A stretch of DNA of 10,443 nt from Flavobacteriales bacterium (lineage in GTDB: Bacteria; Bacteroidota; Bacteroidia; Flavobacteriales_D; Crocinitomicaceae), in contig CANHQC010000046.1 of assembly GCA_947462695.1 (NCBI GenBank), forward strand, positions 1-10,443. The letters run 5' to 3'. This document shows, one piece after another, positions 6,081-10,443 of the stretch; the stretch's first letter is position 1; each line of letters opens with the position of its first letter. Made by a program: the position numbers and the translations under genes. Under the pieces are notes generated by a model that saw nothing but the letters and a program-made list of their open reading frames with translations, did no database searches and was not told where the DNA came from.

Positions 6081-6098
6081 TGAAAAATAAAGTCGTCC

Positions 6099-6503
6099 AT
6101 GAAAGCTAAAAAATCGTCACTTTACGCTGTGTTTAATTTTAAATGTCCACGCTGCCACGAGGGAAAGTTCTTCCTTTCTCATCCGTATGATTTGTCTAAA
6201 GCTGGCGATTTACATGAGCATTGTTCGGCTTGTGGATTGAAATACGAAAAAGAACCTGGATTTTATTACGGGGCAATGTATGTCGCTTATGCATTGGCAG
6301 TTGCGCTTTTTGTAACCATATGGACATCCTATAATTTATGGTTTCCAAATGTGTCTGTTGGGTGGCAAATTGGGACAGTCATTTTTGCAACTATCATTTT
6401 GGGTCCCTATATTTACGCATTGTCCAAAACGATTTGGGCAAAGTTTTTTATCAAATACGATCCAAATGCCATTGCCGAATTCAAAAGCAACCACCATTCA
6501 TGA
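6099..6503 (+). CDS. DUF983 family membrane protein
   Basis: A 134-residue protein of the DUF983 family. The cytoplasmic N-terminus has a zinc-ribbon-like pair of motifs, CPRCHEGKFF (C16, C19) and CSACGLKYEKEPGFYYGAMY (C42, C45); the second with its EPGFYYGAMY tail is the hallmark of the family. Two membrane segments follow, at about residues 57-77 and 85-109, and a short basic tail. The biochemical function is unknown; the four cysteines suggest bound zinc. In some alpha-proteobacteria DUF983 genes lie near cytochrome oxidase genes, which is context only. Here it is the first gene of a unit with a Crp/Fnr regulator, whose frame overlaps its 3' end by 38 bases, behind a good promoter and a dyad operator candidate. 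Confidence 0.88.
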   Translation: MKAKKSSLYAVFNFKCPRCHEGKFFLSHPYDLSKAGDLHEHCSACGLKYEKEPGFYYGAMYVAYALAVALFVTIWTSYNLWFPNVSVGWQIGTVIFATIILGPYIYALSKTIWAKFFIKYDPNAIAEFKSNHHS

Positions 6504-7116
6504 ATCACTCGACTACCTACTTGAAGACGCATTAATCGAAGAAATAATTAAAGACAGTCAGCTGAGAGAAGTTGCTCAAGATGAGACGATAATTCATGCT
6601 GGAGAAAGAATGACAATGATTCCGATCGTTCTTTCCGGGTCGATTAAGGTCTCCAGAGAAAATGACGAAGGGGAGGAGTTGTTGCTCTATTATATCGAAG
6701 GAGGCGACACGTGCGCGATGTCCTTGCAATGTTGCATGAGGCAATCGGCAAGTGAAATCAAAGCAATTGCCTTGGAAAAATCGCTATTGCTACTCATCCC
6801 TCTTGAACGGATGGAACAATGGATGCATAAATACCGTTCTTGGAGAGAATATATCTTACAAAGTTACCATACCCGTTTGATGGAAATGCTAGATACCATT
6901 GACGCAATGGCATTTCTTCGTCTTGATGAGAGATTGTATAAATACCTCATTGATCAAGCAAAATTATTGGGAACGTTAGAAATCAATTTAACCCACCAGC
7001 AAATTGCGGAAGATTTACATTCTTCACGCGTGGTCATTTCTCGGTTGTTAAAGCAATTGGAGACTTCCGGGAAAATAGAATTGAAACGGAATAAAATCGT
7101 TCTGGGGTCAATCTGA
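6466..7116 (+). CDS. Crp/Fnr-family regulator with a Cys-Cys motif in the sensor domain
   Basis: A 216-residue cytoplasmic transcription factor. Residues about 15-110 are the beta-roll sensor domain (ETIIHAGERMTMIPIVLSGS), about 113-150 the dimer helix, and about 155-213 the winged helix-turn-helix. The recognition segment is LHSSRVVISRLLKQLE: R193 matches the conserved arginine, while the glutamate of CRP/FNR is a valine (V189), so the operator may differ from TTGAT or TGTGA types. C83, C89 and C90 (TCAMSLQCCMRQ) sit in the roll near the cyclic-nucleotide pocket, whose cAMP-binding signature is absent; I remember similar cysteine-containing regulators in other Bacteroidota, and a redox or sulfur-species signal is plausible but inferred. 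The ATG at 6466 is the only in-frame ATG that gives a normal length; TTG 6472 or ATT 6496 are alternatives. It overlaps the DUF983 gene by 38 bases, indicating coupling. Confidence 0.88.
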   Translation: MPLPNSKATTIHESLDYLLEDALIEEIIKDSQLREVAQDETIIHAGERMTMIPIVLSGSIKVSRENDEGEELLLYYIEGGDTCAMSLQCCMRQSASEIKAIALEKSLLLLIPLERMEQWMHKYRSWREYILQSYHTRLMEMLDTIDAMAFLRLDERLYKYLIDQAKLLGTLEINLTHQQIAEDLHSSRVVISRLLKQLETSGKIELKRNKIVLGSI

Positions 7117-7139
7117 TTAGCTTCTCGGCTCTATTTTGT

Positions 7140-7147
7140 TAAATTTG
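7140..7147 (+). promoter_or_regulatory. Promoter -7 element of the sulfotransferase operon
   Basis: TAAATTTG is a perfect match to TAnnTTTG, 18 bases before the ATG at 7166. The best -33 candidate is TTAG (7117-7120) at 19 bases, which is weak. It is the only good promoter before 10326 and so probably serves all three overlapping genes. No terminator separates it from the Crp/Fnr gene, so read-through from that operon is possible. Confidence 0.6.
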
Positions 7148-7165
7148 GGTCTCAAATAAATTCAA

Positions 7166-7723
7166 ATGAACGAAATTCTTGTAATTACCGGACTTCCTCG
7201 TTCGGGTACGTCACTTATGATGCAAATCATTGACAAAGCTGCTGTACCTGTTCTTTCGGATGGAAAAAGAGAAAAGGACATAAGCAATCCTGAAGGTTAT
7301 TTTGAATTGGAGGCTGTTAAGGGAATTGTTCAGGATAATTCATTTCTCAATGATGCAAATGGAAAAGCGGTTAAAATCGTTGCGCCATTGCCCATTTACA
7401 TGAATCCAAGTTTAAACTATCGCGTTATTTTTATGCGTAGAGATATGGATGAAATCCTTCGGTCGCAAGAGAAAATGCTTCAAAAAGATCAGGTAAGTGA
7501 ACGCGAAAAATTCCGAACCATTTATGATTTTCACCTCAAGAAGACCTATCGATTTTTAAAAGAAAATGACATTCCTTTTCTTGATGTCAATTACAAAGAG
7601 CTGATTGCTGATCCAGAAAAACAGTTGAAAGAACTTATAGACTTTTGTTCGTTAAATACACTTGTTGAAGAATTGGCAGTTGTCGTTAAGCCTGAATTAT
7701 ACAGAAATAGAAATGAAAATTAA
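7166..7723 (+). CDS. Small sulfotransferase-family protein
   Basis: A 185-residue cytoplasmic P-loop protein. The N-terminus ILVITGLPRSGTSLMMQI (G9-S16) is the 5'-phosphosulfate-binding loop of sulfotransferases, and YRVIFMRRDMDEILRSQ (about 86-102) matches the 3'-phosphate-binding segment with its Arg and Ser. The C-terminal part, DVNYKELIADPEKQLKELIDF (about 145-165), is the usual closing motif of the family. Such enzymes move sulfate from PAPS to hydroxyl or amino groups; some family members with this fold are not sulfotransferases. At 185 residues it is shorter than the usual 250-300, lacking most of the acceptor-binding insertion, so its acceptor cannot be guessed. Its stop overlaps the start of the next gene by 11 bases. 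The final domain of the protein at 7870-10326 looks like a degenerate relative of it, which ties the two functionally. Confidence 0.85.
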   Translation: MNEILVITGLPRSGTSLMMQIIDKAAVPVLSDGKREKDISNPEGYFELEAVKGIVQDNSFLNDANGKAVKIVAPLPIYMNPSLNYRVIFMRRDMDEILRSQEKMLQKDQVSEREKFRTIYDFHLKKTYRFLKENDIPFLDVNYKELIADPEKQLKELIDFCSLNTLVEELAVVVKPELYRNRNEN

Positions 7724-7889
7724 CACGTCCAAAGAAAAAGTGGTTTTCACACTCAATGGGAAGCCTTTTGAGGTGCCACCAGGTGGTTCGCTAGGAATTT
7801 TAGCCCTCGGAAACGTTGGGATTAAAGCATGGAAGAAATCAAAAAAGGCATTTGAGGAAAGCGAGAAAAATGGCAAAAAAGAAGAATAA
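7713..7889 (+). CDS. 58-residue protein of unknown function, between the sulfotransferase and phosphatase genes
   Basis: A short protein, MKINTSKEKVVFTLNGKP at the start, then FEVPPGGSLGILALGNVGIK (about 19-39), then a charged Lys/Glu tail. No signal peptide, no cysteine, and the mid-section is too short and polar to be a safe membrane helix. I do not recognise the family. Evidence that it is real: its frame is fixed between two genes, overlapping the sulfotransferase end by 11 bases and the phosphatase start by 20 bases, and the PPGGSLGILALG stretch looks conserved-type rather than random. A longer form from ATG 7662 would add 17 residues inside the sulfotransferase gene and is less likely. 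Position suggests a subunit or adaptor of the module formed with its two neighbours; this is inference. Confidence 0.7.
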   Translation: MKINTSKEKVVFTLNGKPFEVPPGGSLGILALGNVGIKAWKKSKKAFEESEKNGKKEE

Positions 7890-10326
7890 AGTTCTTTTAG
7901 TCGGTTGGGATGCAGCCGATTGGAAGATTATCGATAAAATGATGGAAGCAGGGTTGATGCCTGCAATGAAACGAGTGGTTGAAAATGGCGTTCGAGGTAG
8001 ATTGGCAACCCTAGATCCACCGCTTTCGCCTATGCTTTGGACATCAATGGCTACGGGCGTAAGGCCATATAAACATGGCGTGTTGGGATTTGTAGAGCAC
8101 GATGGTCAAGGTAGTGTTCGTCCGGTTTCTTCCCATTCGCGAAAAGTGAAGGCCATATGGAATATGCTGTCCATGGAAGGGTATAAAAGCAATATTGTCG
8201 GGTGGTGGCCAAGTAATCCGGTTGAGTCGATAAATGGCTGTATGGTCTCCAACTTGTTTCAACAAGAAAAGAAAGGAAAAGAGGTAATGGACAAGGATAA
8301 TTGGGAGATGCCTGCAGGTACCATTTATCCGGATCGAATCATTGATAAAATGATGGAAGTCCGTGTTCATCCGCACGACATTACAGGAAATCTGGTTATG
8401 CCATTCGTTCCTCAAGCAATCGCACTAGATAAAAAACAAGATAAACGGTTAACCATTATTGCTAAATTTCTTGCACATGCCTCAACCATTCACGGTGCAT
8501 GCACTGAGTTAATGGAGACGGAAGAATGGGATTTTACGGCTGTTTATCACGATGCCATTGATCATTTTAGTCACGCATTCATGAAATACAATCCACCCAA
8601 AATGGAAGGATTGGATGAGGAGGCGTATGATTTATTTAAAGACGTAGTAAAAGGAGCTTATGTTTTCCACGACATGATGCTGGAACGTTTGCTGGGTATG
8701 ATTGATGACGATTCAACATTGGTTATTGTATCAGATCACGGCTTCCATTCTGACCATTTACGCCCACGATTTGTTCCGCAAGTGCCTTCGGGTCCGGCAG
8801 TAGAACATTCCCCTTATGGCATTTTTGTGGCAATGGGACCGGGTATTAAAAAAGGAGCTCGAATTCATGGCGCGCGCGTACTTGATGTAACGCCAACCGT
8901 ATTGTCCTTATTCGATTTGCCTGTCGGCAGGAACATGGATGGTAAAGTGCTTAATGACATTTATGAAGTTCCTAAAGAAATCAAGTACATTGAAAGTTGG
9001 GAGAAGATCGATAAGGAGGGTGGGTCAATCGTCATTCCTGACAATTCGGATGAATCCTCAAATGAATCTGCCCTTCAACAACTTATCGATTTAGGATATA
9101 TTGACGATATGAAGGTTGAAGGTGATCCGGATGAAAATCGAAAGGAATACCTTAAGAATACACTCAGAGAAAACAACTTCTATTTGGCCAAATCCTACGC
9201 TAATGGTGGTCAATATGATGAAGCCTTGGAGTTACTCCTTGAAATCGAAAATAGAAAGTACCCAGATTTTAGGTATTTAATTGAAATCATTAATTGCGCC
9301 ATAAAAACGAAGCGGTTTGCGCTGGCAGAGGAATATTTAACCTACATAAGATCGGAAGGATTAATCAAGGAGAATTTCATTGATGTATTAGAGGCAAAGG
9401 TACAGATCGGTCTAAACAACGCACCTCAAGCGACTAAACTACTGGAAAGGGCTAAGATGTCTTTTCCTGATGCGCCAGATGTTCTTTTAGAGTTGGGTAA
9501 AGTCTTGACGATCATGCGCGATTTGGAAGGTGCGAAGGATTGCTTTAAAAAATCAATTGAAATCGATCCGGATAACGCGTATGCTCATCACGGATTTGGT
9601 CTTGCTGCAATGAGAAATGAGGAGTATGAGTTGGCTTTAGAATACTTATTAAATGCAGTTGAGAAACTCTATCATTATCCTCAAGCTCATTTTCACTTAG
9701 GTGAGTGTCTTGTGTTCATGAAGCAATATGAAGCAGCCATTCATTCATTTGAAGTAGTAGCAAACATTGCACCTAATTTACCGAAAACTTATCGCTGGCT
9801 TCAGGATATCCACGAAATATTGGGTAATGAAAAAGAAGCGAACTACTTCAAACTCATCGTTTCCAAATACAAACTAGGCGAAAAAGTTATTCTTACGGGT
9901 GTTCCGGGAGAGAAACTTCAACGGACGATTCAGATTCTACAGGAAATAGGGCTGAACATAGGAGGAGATACGGCAGACTTTTTCGGAGAGCATATAGATG
10001 TTTCTCAACCGAATTGGCTAAGTAACTTTAGTGAACATGTCGTATTCGTTCCGTTGCAACTTATAGGCAGTATTTCGGGTAAATTCGATTTAGTATTCCT
10101 GTATGTTCAAGATGATGTGTTAAAAGCTGCTGATTTTATTCTTCAACTTGAAATAAAAAAAGAGAGCGTTTACGACGCTGAGCTTATACATGCACTGCAA
10201 AAACAAGTTAGCGTAATTGAGACATGGTTTGCGCAACAACCGAATCTTGATGTCGTCTACCTTACGAATCCTGAAGATGTTCACACACCGTTCGTTAAAA
10301 AATATCTTGACTTAAATGTTGACTAA
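7870..10326 (+). CDS. Alkaline-phosphatase-superfamily / TPR protein with degenerate sulfotransferase-like C-terminus
   Basis: An 818-residue cytoplasmic protein in three parts. Residues 5-366 form a type I phosphodiesterase / nucleotide pyrophosphatase-like domain with a complete metal site: D14 (VGWDAADW), nucleophile S53 (DPPLSPMLWTSMATG), D231 and H235 (DAIDHFSH), D289 and H290 (VSDHGFHSDH), and H313 (EHSPYGIFVAMGPGIKKG). It should hydrolyse phosphate mono- or diesters or sulfate esters; the superfamily does all three. Residues about 435-665 are TPR repeats (e.g. AKDCFKKSIEIDPDNAYAHH), a protein-binding scaffold. Residues 672-818 follow the sulfotransferase at 7166-7723 segment by segment: VILTGVPGEKLQ against LVITGLPRSGTS, and FDLVFLYVQDDVLKAADFIL against YRVIFMRRDMDEILRSQEKM, with the nucleotide-binding residues lost. 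The ATG at 7870 opens at MAKKKNKVLLVGWD and has GAGG 12 bases before it; an upstream ATG (7816) lies inside the 58-residue gene. Substrate unknown. Confidence 0.88.
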   Translation: MAKKKNKVLLVGWDAADWKIIDKMMEAGLMPAMKRVVENGVRGRLATLDPPLSPMLWTSMATGVRPYKHGVLGFVEHDGQGSVRPVSSHSRKVKAIWNMLSMEGYKSNIVGWWPSNPVESINGCMVSNLFQQEKKGKEVMDKDNWEMPAGTIYPDRIIDKMMEVRVHPHDITGNLVMPFVPQAIALDKKQDKRLTIIAKFLAHASTIHGACTELMETEEWDFTAVYHDAIDHFSHAFMKYNPPKMEGLDEEAYDLFKDVVKGAYVFHDMMLERLLGMIDDDSTLVIVSDHGFHSDHLRPRFVPQVPSGPAVEHSPYGIFVAMGPGIKKGARIHGARVLDVTPTVLSLFDLPVGRNMDGKVLNDIYEVPKEIKYIESWEKIDKEGGSIVIPDNSDESSNESALQQLIDLGYIDDMKVEGDPDENRKEYLKNTLRENNFYLAKSYANGGQYDEALELLLEIENRKYPDFRYLIEIINCAIKTKRFALAEEYLTYIRSEGLIKENFIDVLEAKVQIGLNNAPQATKLLERAKMSFPDAPDVLLELGKVLTIMRDLEGAKDCFKKSIEIDPDNAYAHHGFGLAAMRNEEYELALEYLLNAVEKLYHYPQAHFHLGECLVFMKQYEAAIHSFEVVANIAPNLPKTYRWLQDIHEILGNEKEANYFKLIVSKYKLGEKVILTGVPGEKLQRTIQILQEIGLNIGGDTADFFGEHIDVSQPNWLSNFSEHVVFVPLQLIGSISGKFDLVFLYVQDDVLKAADFILQLEIKKESVYDAELIHALQKQVSVIETWFAQQPNLDVVYLTNPEDVHTPFVKKYLDLNVD
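9883..10323 (+). other. Pseudo-sulfotransferase domain of the phosphatase/TPR protein
   Basis: Codons for residues 672-818. By eye it has the strand, loop, helix order of the sulfotransferase encoded at 7166-7723, but the P-loop residues R12, S13, G14, T15, S16 of that protein are G, E, K, L, Q here, and the Arg-Arg and Ser of the 3'-phosphate site are Tyr-Val and Ala. The domain is thus expected not to bind PAPS and may serve in dimerisation with the active enzyme or in substrate binding. The homology is my visual alignment, not a computed one. Confidence 0.5.
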
Positions 10327-10338
10327 CTGATATTTTTA
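10307..10338 (+). promoter_or_regulatory. Candidate promoter of the gene at the right edge
   Basis: TTGA (10307-10310), 20 bases, then TATTTTTA (10331-10338), seven of eight to TAnnTTTG. The -33 element lies inside the last codons of the phosphatase/TPR gene. No terminator is visible between the two genes, so partial read-through is likely. Confidence 0.4.
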
Positions 10339-10369
10339 GTAATATTGACGCGAATTAAAACGCTTTTCT

Positions 10370-10443
10370 ATGAATAAAGATTTACAAAAAAGACTTGGTA
10401 AGTATACTGCCGCTGCTGCTGCATTGGTTGGTGCTACCGGAGC
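10370..10443 (+). CDS. Start of a probable exported protein (partial, runs off the right edge)
   Basis: Only 24 complete codons: MNKDLQKRLGKYTAAAAALV followed by GATG. The layout, a lysine- and arginine-containing start followed by an alanine-rich hydrophobic run and GATGA, is that of a Sec signal peptide near its cleavage region. I recall secreted Bacteroidota proteins with similar openings, but nothing more can be said about function. It begins 43 bases after the phosphatase/TPR gene on the same strand and may have its own promoter. Confidence 0.6.
   Translation, partial: MNKDLQKRLGKYTAAAAALVGATG

Noticed and set aside
6349..6465. N-terminal extension of the second Crp/Fnr protein to an ATG at 6349
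   Set aside because: The added 39 residues are the DUF983 coding sequence read in another frame; Crp/Fnr proteins of this type begin near the ATG at 6466.
6532..6744. 70-codon minus-strand frame inside the second Crp/Fnr gene
   Set aside because: Antisense shadow of the sensor domain with no motif.
7816..7869. Upstream ATG of the phosphatase/TPR gene
   Set aside because: It adds a basic 18-residue stretch that is the 58-residue gene read out of frame; MAKKKNKVLLVGWD is the natural opening of the domain.
8044..8415. 123-codon minus-strand frame inside the phosphatase domain
   Set aside because: Antisense to conserved catalytic-domain codons; no plausible start signal or domain.

Overview
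The window looks like a chromosomal segment of a Bacteroidota bacterium, probably Flavobacteriales (a Crocinitomicaceae/Fluviicola-like genome would fit). The evidence is two proteins with C-terminal type IX secretion (T9SS) sorting domains, Bacteroidota-type -7 promoter elements (TAnnTTTG) in front of several genes, mostly absent Shine-Dalgarno signals, a GreA-like small protein of a typical Bacteroidota family, and AT-rich intergenic DNA. No mobile element, CRISPR array, tRNA or rRNA gene was seen.

Layout. Bases 1-245 (minus) hold the N-terminal part of a cysteine desulfurase. Bases 355-738 (minus) encode a cytoplasmic coiled-coil protein with a strong terminator. After a 401-base divergent intergenic region with a near-consensus FNR-type box comes a Crp/Fnr regulator with FNR-like cysteines (1140-1829, plus). 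It converges on a GreA-like protein (1881-2324, minus). Behind that gene lies a short, stop-interrupted coding remnant beside a 10-bp tandem repeat.

Bases 5948-2590 (minus) form a two-gene unit for secreted proteins: a lysyl-oxidase-domain protein with the copper-binding histidines and both cofactor-forming residues, then a seven-repeat beta-propeller protein. Both carry T9SS sorting domains. Divergent from them, behind a nested 35-bp dyad, DUF983 membrane protein and a second Crp/Fnr regulator overlap and are probably co-transcribed (6099-7116, plus).

The most interesting part is 7166-10326 (plus). A small sulfotransferase, a 58-residue protein and an 818-residue alkaline-phosphatase-superfamily/TPR protein have overlapping reading frames behind one good promoter. 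The last 147 residues of the large protein look like a degenerate copy of the neighbouring sulfotransferase, with the nucleotide-binding loop destroyed. This suggests a functional module in which an active sulfotransferase, a small adaptor and a phosphatase/TPR scaffold with a pseudo-sulfotransferase domain act together; the substrate is unknown. The window ends in the start of a probable exported protein.

All assignments come from reading the sequence and remembered family motifs; no database search was done.
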